Positions 8,779 to 18,776 of a DNA stretch of 64,000 nt are shown piece after piece (the stretch's first letter is position 1; every line of letters begins with the position of its first letter). The notes beneath the pieces are model-generated. The model was not told the DNA's origin. It saw only the letters and a program-made list of their open reading frames with translations, and did no database searches. Source of the stretch: JASHVB01 sp963762885. Lineage in GTDB: Bacteria > Pseudomonadota > Alphaproteobacteria > Acetobacterales > Acetobacteraceae. The DNA lies in NCBI GenBank assembly GCA_963762885.1, contig CAVXNH010000089.1, positions 62,001 to 126,000 of the forward strand, written 5' to 3'. The position numbers and the translations under genes are program-made.

Positions 8779-9916
8779 TCAGTCGCCGCTGAACCGCCGC
8801 ACTGCTGCCATGTCGAGCGTGACGCCCAACCCCGGTCCGCTCGGCACGTCCAGATGCCCGTCCGCATAGCGCACCGGCTCGACGAAGATATCGTTCTGCA
8901 ACGCGTTCTGGCCCACGTCGTATTCCAGCAACGGCGGAAATGGCACGTGGTCCGCATGCGGATAAGACGGCAGCGCGGCGAGGAAATGCAGCGCCGCAAC
9001 CAGCCCGACGCCGGCGCCCCAGACATGCGGCGAGATCTCGCAAGTGTTCCGCTGCACATAACACGCCGATGGTGCGAGCGACTTCGAACCCGCCGCACAA
9101 TGTCAGGTCTGGCTGCACCACCGATGCCAGCCTGCCGTCGATCAGCCGGCGGAAGTCGAACACGGTATACAGTGCCTCGCCGGCTGCCAGCCGTGCCGGA
9201 ACACGCGATGACAGGCTGCGGTAGCCGGCCCAGTCCTGTGGCGCCAGCGGCTCTTCGTACCAGTGGATGTCGCTGCCCGCCGTGCGTCGCATGCTCTCCA
9301 GCACGCCGTCCTCGGTGTAGTTGCCGTTGGTATCAACGGTCAGCAGCGGCGTGTCGCCGATGATGCGCCGGGCCAGTTTGCAGCGCGCGGCATCCTCCGC
9401 CGGGTTGCGCCCGATCTTGATCTTGAAAGCGCCGAAGCCGCTTGCCGCGCTGGCATCCAGTTGCCGCGCCAACGCCGCATCCTGATCGTCGGCCGCGGTG
9501 AAGTAGCCGCCCGATGCGTAGACCGGCACGCGTTCACGCAACCGTCCGCCGATCAGGTCTGTGACCGAAATGTTCAGCAGCTTGCCCATCGCGTCGTGGG
9601 CCGCGATGTCGATCCCGCCGAGCAATGCGGTCATCTGATTCTGAGTGCCGGCGTGATACAGGCGCGCCAACACCTCCTGCGCGGCGGCGCGCTGCGCGAA
9701 CACGCTGCGGCCAACATAGAACGGCTTGATCAGATCGACATAAGCACGAGACACGCCAGGCGGTCCCCACACTTCGCCGATGCCTTGCACGCCATCCTGG
9801 GTGTCGAGCAATACCAGGCCGCCACCGCGAAACTTCGCCAACCCGCGGGAGGAGCCATACGGTTCGGCCGGCGTGAATTGCAGCGGCAGAACCCGAATAT
9901 CGCGAATGCGGGACAT
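8779..9916 (-). CDS. Mandelate racemase/muconate lactonizing enzyme family protein, frameshifted near C-terminus
   Basis: An enolase-superfamily enzyme with the lid domain at residues 1-~125 and then the barrel. It shows the FKIKIG lysine motif, metal ligands in VDTNGNY, WYEEPLAPQD and AAGEALYT, and QPDLTLCGG. The expected C-terminal strand with SPHVWGAGVG and the last ~85 residues are in another frame, so about one extra base lies near 9043. No other damage is visible. Members abstract an alpha-proton of a carboxylate (sugar-acid dehydratases, racemases, lactonizing enzymes). The His in the C-terminal motif favours the MR-type subgroup. Substrate unknown. Four bases upstream of it (on this strand) an aldo/keto reductase ends, so the two are probably co-transcribed. 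Confidence 0.8.
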
Positions 9917-9919
9917 GGC

Positions 9920-10885
9920 TCAGGCCGCCACGCGCCGTGGTGGCGCTTCCAACCCGACGCCGCGCAGATGACAGAACAACTCGGCGAGTTTCGCACAATC
10001 CGCCTGCGGCAATGGCGGCTTCAGGATCGATTGGATATTGCTGCGCAGATGTCCGACATCGCCGGTGCCGAACAGCACTACATCGACGCCCGGTTCATGC
10101 CGCACGAACCGGTAGGCGGCGTCGGTGAGGCTGCTGGCGCCACCGTCATGCAGCAGGAAACCCAGCGGGTCATCGCTTTCACCGAGCCATGCGGGGACCT
10201 GGCCAGCCTTCGCCAATTGCCGGATTTCGTCGGCAAGCTGAGCGGGGCGGGCGAAGATGCCACGCACCACGAACATCAGCAGCGTGCCGATGCGATTGGC
10301 CTGGGTGTAGGGAAACACCCGCGTGCGCGCGGGCTGGTGCATCATATGAAACGCCACCATCGCGGTGTCCCATAGATCATCCTGCGTCGCACGAAACAGC
10401 ATGTCCTGTTCAACATCGTTCGGTGCGGTCTCGGTGATGCCGAGGAAACGGAACTTCCCTCGCTCGCGTTCACGCAGCAACGCCGGAGCGATCACGTCGC
10501 GTACCTGGTCATATTGCGTTGGGTGCACGGCGTGAAGCTGGAACACGTCCACGTAATCCACGCCCAGCCGGCGCAGCGAGCCATCCAGGCTGGCAAGCAC
10601 CTTGTCCAGGTTGAACTGCTTCTCTCCCGTAGCCTTGGACGCCTTTGTGCAGACCACGACAGATTCGCGCGGCACGCCATGGAGTGCCTTGCCGACCACC
10701 TGCTCTGTGCCGTAGACGGCGGCGGTGTCGAGCACGTTGACCCCGAGGTCGAGCGCCTGGCGAATCAGCGCGACCGCGTCGTCCTCTGATTTGCCGGTAC
10801 CAAGGCCGAGTTTGCTGAAGCCGCCGCAGCCCAGGCCGGCGACACTGACTTTGAGGCCGGTGCGGCCAAGCGTGGTGTACTCCAT
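9920..10885 (-). CDS. Aldo/keto reductase
   Basis: A 321-residue NAD(P)H-dependent oxidoreductase of the TIM-barrel AKR superfamily. It opens with TTLGRTGLKVS; the catalytic residues can be placed in NVLDTAAVYG (Asp, Tyr) and the Lys in VVCTKASKAT. QLHAVHP replaces the more usual LHRPD, and a C-terminal cofactor-binding segment VVLFGTGDVGHL is present. The frame extends upstream to 11470, but ATG 10885 gives the canonical N-terminus. It precedes the enolase-superfamily gene on the same strand. The pair could oxidise and dehydrate a sugar lactone or acid, which is inference. Confidence 0.88.
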   Translation of the reverse strand: MEYTTLGRTGLKVSVAGLGCGGFSKLGLGTGKSEDDAVALIRQALDLGVNVLDTAAVYGTEQVVGKALHGVPRESVVVCTKASKATGEKQFNLDKVLASLDGSLRRLGVDYVDVFQLHAVHPTQYDQVRDVIAPALLRERERGKFRFLGITETAPNDVEQDMLFRATQDDLWDTAMVAFHMMHQPARTRVFPYTQANRIGTLLMFVVRGIFARPAQLADEIRQLAKAGQVPAWLGESDDPLGFLLHDGGASSLTDAAYRFVRHEPGVDVVLFGTGDVGHLRSNIQSILKPPLPQADCAKLAELFCHLRGVGLEAPPRRVAA

Positions 10886-10933
10886 GACTCTCTCCCGAGA
10901 AGCGTTGCGGTGCAGCGTATCAAGGCGGACGAC

Positions 10934-11800
10934 ATGACGCGACCCTGCCTGATTGTCGGCCATCGTGGGGCGCGCGGTCTCTGGCCAGAGAATACAATGG
11001 CCGCGTTCGCGGGAGCGCTGGCGCTGGGGGTGGATGCGCTGGAGCTCGATGTTGCGATGACGGCCGATGGCGTCGTGGTGGTGTCGCACGATCCGGCGCT
11101 GAACCCGAACATCACGCGCGATGCGGCAGGCGCGTGGCTGGATGGACCGGGGCCGCTGATTTGTTCGCTGCGCGCTGCGGAACTTGCCGCTTACGATGTT
11201 GGCCGGCTGCGGCCCGGGACGCCTTATGCGGCGTTGTTCCCGGATCAATCGCCGCGCGATGGCGAGCACATTCCGCACCTGGCCGAGGTGCTGCACATTG
11301 GAAACGATACCGCGTTCATCATCGAACTGAAGACGTTTCCCGGCGAACCGGCTCGCAGTGCGCGCGGTGCGGAATTGGCGGACGCGGTGGTCGCGGTGGC
11401 GGATGCGACCGGCGTCGCGTCCGATATCACCGTGGAGGGGTTCGATTGGCGTGGCCCGCGCCATCTGCACTGCATCCGGCCCGAGCTACGGCTTGCCTGG
11501 CTCACGCGTGCGGAGACTGTGCGCGATGCCGCCCTGTGGTGGGATGGACCGCATCCGGCGGATTTCGGCGGATCGGTGCCTCGCGCCGTGGCGGCCGAGG
11601 GTGGTCCGGTCTGGGCGCCCGACTACAGCGATTTGACGCAGGATTTGGTGGATGAGGCGCATGCGCTTGGACTGGCGGTCATTCCGTGGACGGTGAACCT
11701 GCCGAAGGACATGGCCCGGTTGATCGGTTGGGGAGTGGACGGGATCGTCACGGATCGGCCCGATCATGCTCGGCGGGTGACTGCGGCATCGACCCGGTAG
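10934..11800 (+). CDS. Glycerophosphodiester phosphodiesterase
   Basis: A 288-residue GDPD-family enzyme. HRGARGLWPENTMAAF near the N-terminus and ELDVAMTADGVVVVSHDP carry the catalytic and metal residues; the barrel ends with VIPWTVN and GVDGIVTDRPD. It hydrolyses glycerophosphodiesters to glycerol-3-phosphate and an alcohol. ATG 10934 follows an AAGGCGG ribosome site; a GTG at 10910 would add eight residues. No signal peptide, so cytoplasmic (UgpQ-like). It converges on a carbohydrate-type ABC importer, which raises the possibility that the importer takes up glycerophosphodiesters. Confidence 0.88.
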   Translation: MTRPCLIVGHRGARGLWPENTMAAFAGALALGVDALELDVAMTADGVVVVSHDPALNPNITRDAAGAWLDGPGPLICSLRAAELAAYDVGRLRPGTPYAALFPDQSPRDGEHIPHLAEVLHIGNDTAFIIELKTFPGEPARSARGAELADAVVAVADATGVASDITVEGFDWRGPRHLHCIRPELRLAWLTRAETVRDAALWWDGPHPADFGGSVPRAVAAEGGPVWAPDYSDLTQDLVDEAHALGLAVIPWTVNLPKDMARLIGWGVDGIVTDRPDHARRVTAASTR

Positions 11801-11817
11801 CTAAGCCGGGCGATCGG

Positions 11818-12643
11818 TTATCTAATTGCCCCGACCGTCAGTCCACGCACGATCAGCCGCCGCGCCGCGAGCAGTAGGACGATAGCCGGCAGGATTGAAA
11901 GCAGTGCAGTTGCCGCCATCTGCGGATATTGAATTTCATGGTCTTGCGCGAAGGATGCCACGCCCACGGGCACCGTGACGGTGGCTCTTTGGGTCAGCGT
12001 CAGCGCGACGGGGAATTCGTTCCAACTGAATATGAACGCGAGGACCGCCGCGGCGCCGAGGCCGGGGCGGATCAGCGGCACGACGATACGCCACAGGATC
12101 TGCCCTGGCGATGCGCCGTCGATGCGGGCTGCCTCCAGGATTTCGCCTGGGAGCTCCGCGATGAACGACAGCATGAGCCAAAGTGTGATCGGCAGGTTGA
12201 TCGTGGCGTGCGCGAGGATCATTCCGGTATAGCTGTTATCGAGCCCGATGGGACGAAACATTGCGTACCATGCGGCGGCAAGAGTGATCGGCGGCACCAT
12301 GTGGAACACCGCGGTCCAGCCTATCAGGATCATGGGCCACCAGCGCGGCCAGTGCATTCTGTTCAAAGAGAAGGCGGCCAGGGTCGCGACGGCGAGATCG
12401 AGCGCTGTGCTGCCGACCGCGATGGCCAGGCTGTCGGCGCACTGATGACGGTAGTCGGATGTACCGGAAAATCAGTACGTCGTAGAAATTACGAAGGATG
12501 GGGTGGAACCAGATCTGACTGGTGAGAAGTACGATCTGGGTTTTGAATGCGGCGAGCGCAATCCAGATGAAGGGGCCGAGGAAGCCAAGCGCTGCCACAA
12601 TCAGGAATGTATGTGCAAGAAGGCCGGTGAAATTCTTGCGCAT
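11818..12643 (-). CDS. ABC sugar-type permease, MalG/UgpE family, frameshifted
   Basis: The second inner-membrane permease of a CUT1-type importer. The first frame gives an N-terminal membrane helix and ...FYDVLIF. The second resumes with GTSDYRHQ...SLAIAVGS and continues through the EAARIDGASPGQILWRIVVPL coupling motif to the end. One extra base near 12461-12470 explains the break. The corrected length of ~275 aa is normal. Its start overlaps the upstream permease stop by one base, showing translational coupling. If the indel is real the protein is inactive. Confidence 0.85.
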
Positions 12644-13581
12644 TATGCAGTTGTTCGTTTTTGCAAGAGCAGCATGAGGAGGATGATCAAAGTGCCCAGC
12701 GCGAGGAATGCGGCAATCGACATTGCAGCGCCATAGCCGGCGTTATCTTCGATAAAGAAGCGTCGATAGATCGTAAGGCTGATCACCTCTGTGGCGGTGC
12801 CCGGGCCGCCGGACGTGAGAAGATACACTTCGTCGAAGACCTTGAACGCGATGATGGCGCGGAAAGCCAGCACGACCAGGATTGCCGGAATGAGCAAGGG
12901 GAGCGCGACGTGGCGACAGCGCTGCCAGGCGTTAGCGCCGTCGATACGTGCAGCCTCGAATACATCGGTGGGAAGCGATTCGACGGCTGCATAGAGCAGA
13001 AGAAAGCAGAATGGGGTCCAGTGCCAGACGTCGACGGCGATAACCGAAGCCAGGGCAAGATCGGGCGTACCGAGCCAGTCGTGCGGCTCGATTCCCAAAA
13101 AAGCCAGACTGGCGTTGATGATGCCGAAATCCGGATTGTACATCAGTGCCCAGATTGCACCAATGACGATGCCGGGCAGCAGGATAGGCAACATGAAAAC
13201 GGTCGTGTAGATGTCCTTGCCGCGCCGCACGGCGCCTAACGCAAGTGCCAGTGCGAGGCCTAACATCACCTCAAGGCCTACGGCGGTCAGGGCAAAAATG
13301 AGGGTGTTGCGGATGGCGGCCCGGAACAACGCATCGTGCAGCAGGTCGGCGTAATTGGTGAACCCGACGAACTGAAGCAGCGGGCGCCCGTTACGCCAAC
13401 TGACGTTGCTGATCGACAGCACGGAGAGTTCGGCCAGAGGCAGCAACGTCAGGCCGGCCAGCAGGGCAATCGCCGGTCCGAGCATAAGCCAGCGCCACAT
13501 GCGGTCGCTACTGAAGCGCCGCGTCCCGTGCGCCGGCCTGTTGCCGGCGCGCCGGCCGCTCAGCGCAAGCGCAGTGGTCAT
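12643..13581 (-). CDS. ABC sugar-type permease, MalF/UgpA family
   Basis: A 312-residue inner-membrane protein with six predicted helices. The binding-protein-dependent transport signature EAARIDGANAWQRCRHVALPL near residue 210 contacts the ATPase. It overlaps the solute-binding gene by four bases upstream and the MalG-type permease by one base downstream. With its partner it forms the translocation channel. Substrate unknown. Confidence 0.9.
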   Translation of the reverse strand: MTTALALSGRRAGNRPAHGTRRFSSDRMWRWLMLGPAIALLAGLTLLPLAELSVLSISNVSWRNGRPLLQFVGFTNYADLLHDALFRAAIRNTLIFALTAVGLEVMLGLALALALGAVRRGKDIYTTVFMLPILLPGIVIGAIWALMYNPDFGIINASLAFLGIEPHDWLGTPDLALASVIAVDVWHWTPFCFLLLYAAVESLPTDVFEAARIDGANAWQRCRHVALPLLIPAILVVLAFRAIIAFKVFDEVYLLTSGGPGTATEVISLTIYRRFFIEDNAGYGAAMSIAAFLALGTLIILLMLLLQKRTTA

Positions 13582-14891
13582 TCCGCCAGATCGGGCAGGA
13601 TGCCGGTCTTATAGCCGTCCTTCTGCAACGTATCCTCCATGGCGTGCGCAGCCTGGTTCAGCGCCGCGGCGGCTGTCAGTTCTCCCGCGACGGCCTGGTT
13701 GAGTTTCAAGTCGAACAGGGCGGCCAGCGCAGGGCCGTCCTTGGTGAAGAATGGCTGCCGTGCATTGCGAAGTGCAGCGGCGAGGGCCGGCATCCAGCGC
13801 AGGTCGTGGCGTTGCGCAAGGTCCGATTCCAGAACGTCGCGGCGTACTGGGGGCGAACCGGCAAGGGCGTAATCGGTCTGCGCCTGCTTGGTCTGGAACC
13901 ATGTCAGGAAGGCCAACGCTGCCTTCTGTTGTGCGGCAGGCAGGTTATGCGGAATACCGCCGAGCCAATGACCGAACGGCGGCGAGGACTTGTATCCCGC
14001 TGCATGGGGCGGTTGTGCATAATCGATCTTGCCGACGACCGCCGACTTGTCTGGATTGTCCATCTGCGGCGCCGCCGCAACGGTGATCATCGCGTGGGCG
14101 CCACGGCCCGTGACCAGCGTCTGGATGACCTCCGCCTGGGTTACGGACGCGGTGTTCGGGTGACCCGCCGCGTGGGCGAGTTCGATATAAAACTGGAGCG
14201 CGGCAAGTGCGCGCGGGCTGTTGAGCACCACGGTGAAGTCGCCCTGCTTCTGGTCGCGGAAAATATCCGCGCCGTACCCCCAAAGATACGGCAGAAAGTC
14301 CCAGCCGATGTCCAGCGTGCCGCGATTGCCGCGCTGGACCATGCCGTACATACGGGGCGGAGCGTTCAGTGCCTTGGCGTTGGCCAGAAGCTGGTCGAAC
14401 GTATCCGGCGCCGACAGATGGTGCTCGGCGTAAAGGTCCGCGCGATAAAAGAGTATCGGGACGTTGGGATTGACCGGAATGGACATGAGTTGCCCACCGT
14501 CGCGCTCACAGCGTTGCGTCGTGGGATTCCAGAACACCGTATCGTCGAACGTGTAGATCTCGGGATCCAGGTGAAATGCCGGATCGATGGCGGTTAGTGG
14601 TTCGAGAAACCCGCCGGCGTAGAATTCAATGAAGCTTTGCACCTGGAAGACCAGCAGGTCGTACGGGCTCTGGCCGGACCGGACGGCGGCGCGTTCCTTC
14701 GCCAACAGCCCGTCGAACGGACTCGCCTCGACGTTGACGGTGTTTCCCGTCTGTTTTTGATACTCTTCGACAACCTGGTGAAAGCCGCCGTACCACGGAG
14801 TTTGCGCGGTCGCGATGGTGATGGGCGGCTCCGCCGCCAGTGCGACTGTTGATAGGCAGACAAGCAGCAGGGCTGCCAGCGTCTTAGGCAT
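13578..14891 (-). CDS. ABC transporter extracellular solute-binding protein, family 1
   Basis: A 437-residue periplasmic binding protein with a clean signal peptide (MPKTLAALLLVCLSTVALA). The mature sequence has the family 1 (MalE/UgpB-like) pattern: ITIATAQTPWYGGFHQVVEEYQKQTG, YDLLVFQVQSF, GAHAMITVAA and a C-terminal LNQAAHAMEDTLQKDGY. It delivers substrate to the two permeases immediately downstream. No ATPase gene is present here. The sulfatase just upstream on the same strand points to a sulfated organic or carbohydrate substrate. Confidence 0.9.
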   Translation of the reverse strand: MPKTLAALLLVCLSTVALAAEPPITIATAQTPWYGGFHQVVEEYQKQTGNTVNVEASPFDGLLAKERAAVRSGQSPYDLLVFQVQSFIEFYAGGFLEPLTAIDPAFHLDPEIYTFDDTVFWNPTTQRCERDGGQLMSIPVNPNVPILFYRADLYAEHHLSAPDTFDQLLANAKALNAPPRMYGMVQRGNRGTLDIGWDFLPYLWGYGADIFRDQKQGDFTVVLNSPRALAALQFYIELAHAAGHPNTASVTQAEVIQTLVTGRGAHAMITVAAAPQMDNPDKSAVVGKIDYAQPPHAAGYKSSPPFGHWLGGIPHNLPAAQQKAALAFLTWFQTKQAQTDYALAGSPPVRRDVLESDLAQRHDLRWMPALAAALRNARQPFFTKDGPALAALFDLKLNQAVAGELTAAAALNQAAHAMEDTLQKDGYKTGILPDLAE

Positions 14892-14942
14892 GCGTTTCGT
14901 TCCTCCCCCTTTTGCGATGCCGGTTTCCCGATTCTGCCGTTA

Positions 14943-16473
14943 TCACGCCATACCGACAGGTTCCGGCGGCGGCACCATGGCATCATCTGGCCTGCTTCGT
15001 ATCATGTCCGTCAACTCTGCCCGCGCCGCCCGTGCGCCGGCATCGTCAAAAAGATTGTCCATCTCGTGGGGATCGTTCGCCAGGTCGTACAGTTCGCCGG
15101 CGCCCGACTCCAGTTCCAAAGTCAGTTTGTGCGTGCGGGTCCGCACGGTTCGCAGTTGCAGCGCAACCCCGCACCGCGACGGATGCAGGTTCCATTCATT
15201 GTAGGCGAAATCACGACTTCCCTTGGTTTCAATGAGCGGCCGCAGGCTCCGGCTGTGCATCGGCGCATTCGGAGATACGCCCGCGTAGTCGCAGAACGTT
15301 GCCGGAAGATCGAGCGTCGAGACCGGATCTTCCACGATCTGGCCCGCAGGTATTCCAGGTCCACGAAAGATGCAGCCGATGCGCAGCAAGCCTTCTGTAC
15401 ATCATCGGGCCCTTCAGGATGATGCCGTGATCGCCGAGCCAGTCGCCATGATCGGTGGTATAAACCACGATCGTGTCGTCTCGCAGTCCCAACTCGTCGA
15501 GCGCAATCAGGATGCGGCCGACATTGTGGTCTATCAATGAGATCATGCCGTAATAGTTGGCAATCAGGTGACGCAATTGCTCATCGGTTTGCCGCGGTGT
15601 ACGGGAAAAGCGCTCGCGAAACTCGCGCAAGCCAGCTTCGGCAAGTTGCGGCGTCGATTGCAGGGCCGCCTTGTGCCACCAGGGTCTGCGTTCCAGGTCA
15701 AGCTCGCGAAATTCCGGTAAATCGACATCATCCGGATGATGCAATCTGCTCCAGGGCTCCGGCGCATCGAACGGATGGTGCGGATCTGGAAACGACGTCC
15801 AAAGGACAAACGGTTCGTCGCGATGGTTGCGCAGAAAGTCAACCGTGCGGTCGCCGCACCAGGTGGAGTTATGCCATGCCGGCGGCAAGGCTGAGTGCCA
15901 GGTCTGCGCTGCGCCGACGTCGGGAGGCAGGTGCGTGGAATAAAGCCGGTTCTTTTCCTCGCCGCGGCCATCGGCATGATACCAACGTTCGTAGTGCTGG
16001 CCTTCGGGCGGATGCTGCGGAAGATGGATGTTGTGACCGCCGACCATCAGCTCGACATGATCGAACGACATGTAGGGGCCGAACCAGTCCGGCCCATAGC
16101 GATCCGTGCTGGCGCGGTTCTCCGGCTTACCGGTTGGTTCGAAGGTGTGGAACGTGGAGAAATGCGCTTTACCGACGAACCCCGTGCGATAGCCGGCGTG
16201 GCCAAGCTGCCCGGCGAAGCCCGCCTGGCCGATCGAATCCTGCAGGTCGATGCCGTTGTCCCAGACACCGTGCGTACACGGCAGAAGTCCGGTGAGGATG
16301 CTGGCACGCGAGGGCTGGCAGACCACGTTCGGAGTGATGCAAGCCGCAAAGCGCGTGCCTTCGCTGGCGAGCACATCGAGATGCGGCGTCTTGACACGGC
16401 GGCCTTCGAATCCAAAGCAGTCGCCACGCTGCTGATCGGACGTGATCATCAGGATATTGGGTCTTTTGGCCAT
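14943..16473 (-). CDS. Type I sulfatase (formylglycine family), frameshifted
   Basis: An alkaline-phosphatase-superfamily sulfatase. The N-terminus PNILMITSDQQRGDCFG binds the metal; Cys52 in CQPSR is the residue converted to formylglycine; TTDHGDWLGDHG supplies further metal ligands. After KGPMMY the frame breaks near 15393 (one extra base), and the C-terminal ~145 residues (GLLRIGCIFRGPGIPAG... DLANDPHEMDNL) follow in another frame. No signal peptide, so a cytoplasmic enzyme acting after uptake fits. It is the first gene of the sulfatase-binding protein-permease-permease operon. Sulfatase versus phosphonate monoester hydrolase is not settled by sequence. Confidence 0.85.
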
Positions 16474-16690
16474 GCGCTTCCCTCTTGGACGGCGCTATAG
16501 TTAGCCTGTTTCGTTTGCCCGGGCCACCGCGATATCGGCAGGGTGGCGAGCCTCGACCTTGGCTGGCGTTGCGGCCGCCGCCGCCAACAGGTAAGACTCC
16601 AGTCGATCCGGAAACTCCAAGACAGGTAACGGCGGCTGGGCGAGATAGCGCAGCGCGTGGGGTGCTGCGCGGCAGGTGAAGGAACACGAT
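16474..16690. promoter_or_regulatory. Divergent promoter region between the sulfatase and hydantoinase operons
   Basis: These 217 bases separate two divergent operons and must carry both promoters. No clear operator palindrome was identified. AAGGA at 16679-16683 is a plausible ribosome site for the GTG start at 16691. No regulator gene is adjacent. Confidence 0.45.
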
Positions 16691-18776
16691 GTGAGTGGAG
16701 TTGCGACCGGGCGTTTGGCAATCGATATCGGCGGTACGTTCACTGACGTGGTGCTGGAACATGCGGGGGAGCGCGCCGAGGCGAAGGTGCTCACCACGCC
16801 CGGCGAGCCCGAGCAAGGCGTGATCGAAGCGGTGCGGCTGGTGCTGGGATCGGTGCAGCCGCGCGACATCGGCGTGGTCATCCACGGCACCACGCTTGCG
16901 ACCAACGCCATCATCGAGCGCAAGGGTGCCCGAGTTCGCGCTGATCACGACGGAAGGTTTTCGCGACAGCATTGAGATGGCGCAGGAGAACCGCTTCGAT
17001 CAGTACGACGTTTTCATGGAACGTCCCGAGCCTCTGGTGCCGCGCTATCTGCGCTTTGGCGTGCCGGAACGGATGGATGCGCGCGGACAGGTACGGACGA
17101 AACTCGATATCGCTCGGGTCGCTGCGCTGGCCGACGTGCTGCGGCGCGAACGCGTCGAGAGTGTGGCGATCGGCTTCTTGCACAGCTACGCAAATTCCAC
17201 GCACGAGTTGCAGGCGCGCGAGGTGCTGGCGAAGGCGTTGCCTGACGTCACGATCACGCTGTCCAGCGAGGTCTGCCCGGAGGTGCGGGAATACGAACGC
17301 TTCTCCACGGCGTGTGCGAACGCTTATGTGCAGCCCCGCATGGCGCGCTATCTTGCCGCGTTGCGTGCGCGGTTGAATGACTTCAGGCTTGCGTGTCCGT
17401 TGCTGCTGATGACGTCCGGAGGCGGGCTGACCACGCTGGAGACGGCGATCCGCTTTCCGATCAGGTTGGTCGAATCCGGACCTGCGGGCGGGGCGATTCT
17501 GGCGGCCGACATTGCTCGGCAGAAGGGCATCGACGCTGTGCTGTCGTTCGACATGGGCGGCACGACCGCGAAAATTTGCCTGATCGATGGCGGGGCGCCA
17601 CAGGCCGCGCGAGAGTTCGAGGTCGATAGGCGCACACGTTTCATGAAGGGCAGCGGGTTGCCGGTGCGCGTGCCTGTGGTGGAGATGGTGGAAATCGGCG
17701 CCGGGGGCGGCTCGATCGCTACGCTCGATCCGCTGCGGCGGATCGCGGTCGGGCCGGAGAGTGCCGGTGCCGATCCGGGGCCTGCTTGCTATGGCCTGGG
17801 TGGGACGGCGCCGACGGTTACGGACGCCGATCTGGTGCTGGGACGCATCGACCCGGTCGGTTTCGCCGGTGGGCGCATACGGCTGCTGCCGGAACGCGCC
17901 CAGGCGGCGCTGGATCGCGATGTCGGCGTGGCGCTCGGGCTTGATGCGATGACGGCGGCGTTCGGTGTCAGCGAGATCGTCGAGGAGGCGATGGCAAATG
18001 CTGCGCGCGTGCATGCGGTGGAGCGCGGCAAGGACCTCGCCGGACGCACGCTGATCGCATTTGGCGGCGGGGCTCCGTTGCATGCAGCGCGGTTGGCAGA
18101 GAAGCTGGGTATCGACACTGTTTTGATTCCGCGTGGCGCCGGTGTCGGATCGGCGATCGGATTTTTGCGCGCCCCGGTGGCGTTCGAGGTAGTGAGAAGC
18201 AGATTTATGCGGGTTTCGGGGTTCGATGCGGGACTCGTGAATGAGCTGTTTGCCGAGATGGAGACGGAAGCGGTCGGGGCCGTTCGGCTTGGCGCACCCG
18301 ACGCCAAGGTGATGCAGGTCCGCACGGCCGAGATGCGCTATGCCGGCCAGGGGCACGAGATCGTGGTTCCGCTGCCGGCGCGCAAGTTCGTAGCTGGCGA
18401 CGCGCAGATGTTCCGCGACGCGTTTGCGGCCTGGTATGAGTCGTTGTTCGGCCGGACCATCCCCAATCTCGATATGGAGGTCGTGAGCTGGACATTACGG
18501 GCGACCGCTGTCCGGGCAGAAGAACAGGCTGCCGACGGTCGGTCCGTTGCGGCGTGCACAGCCGCTCCGTCCGGCGTCCGGCCGGTCTACGATCGCGCGT
18601 TGGGGATGCCGTCCGACGTGGCGGTGTATCGGCGCGCCGAACTCGCCCCCGGCGCACGGTTCGCAGGACCGGCAGTCATCACCGAAGACGCAACCACAAC
18701 GATCGTCGGCAACGCCTTCGTTGCCAGCATCGACGGCGACGGGGCAATACGCCTGCGCAGGGAGACCACGCCATGA
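16691..18776 (+). CDS. hyuA: Hydantoinase/oxoprolinase subunit A (HyuA family), frameshifted
   Basis: ATP-dependent hydantoinase/oxoprolinase/acetone-carboxylase-type large subunit. The N-terminal nucleotide-binding motif AIDIGGTFTD lies near residue 10, and HGTTLATNAIIERKGA precedes a frame break near 16935. One extra base accounts for it, since LITTEGFRDSIEMAQ follows in the other frame. Further motifs are ESGPAGG, SFDMGGTTAK, GAGGGSIA and GPESAGADPGPACYG. The corrected length of ~694 aa is typical. It pairs with HyuB (ATGA overlap at 18773). The complex opens five-membered cyclic amides such as 5-oxoproline or hydantoins with ATP, or carboxylates ketones. First gene of a ten-gene operon. 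Confidence 0.88.

Noticed and set aside
13336..14597. Plus-strand frames opposite the solute-binding protein
   Set aside because: No domain pattern; they mirror the coding bias of the minus-strand gene.
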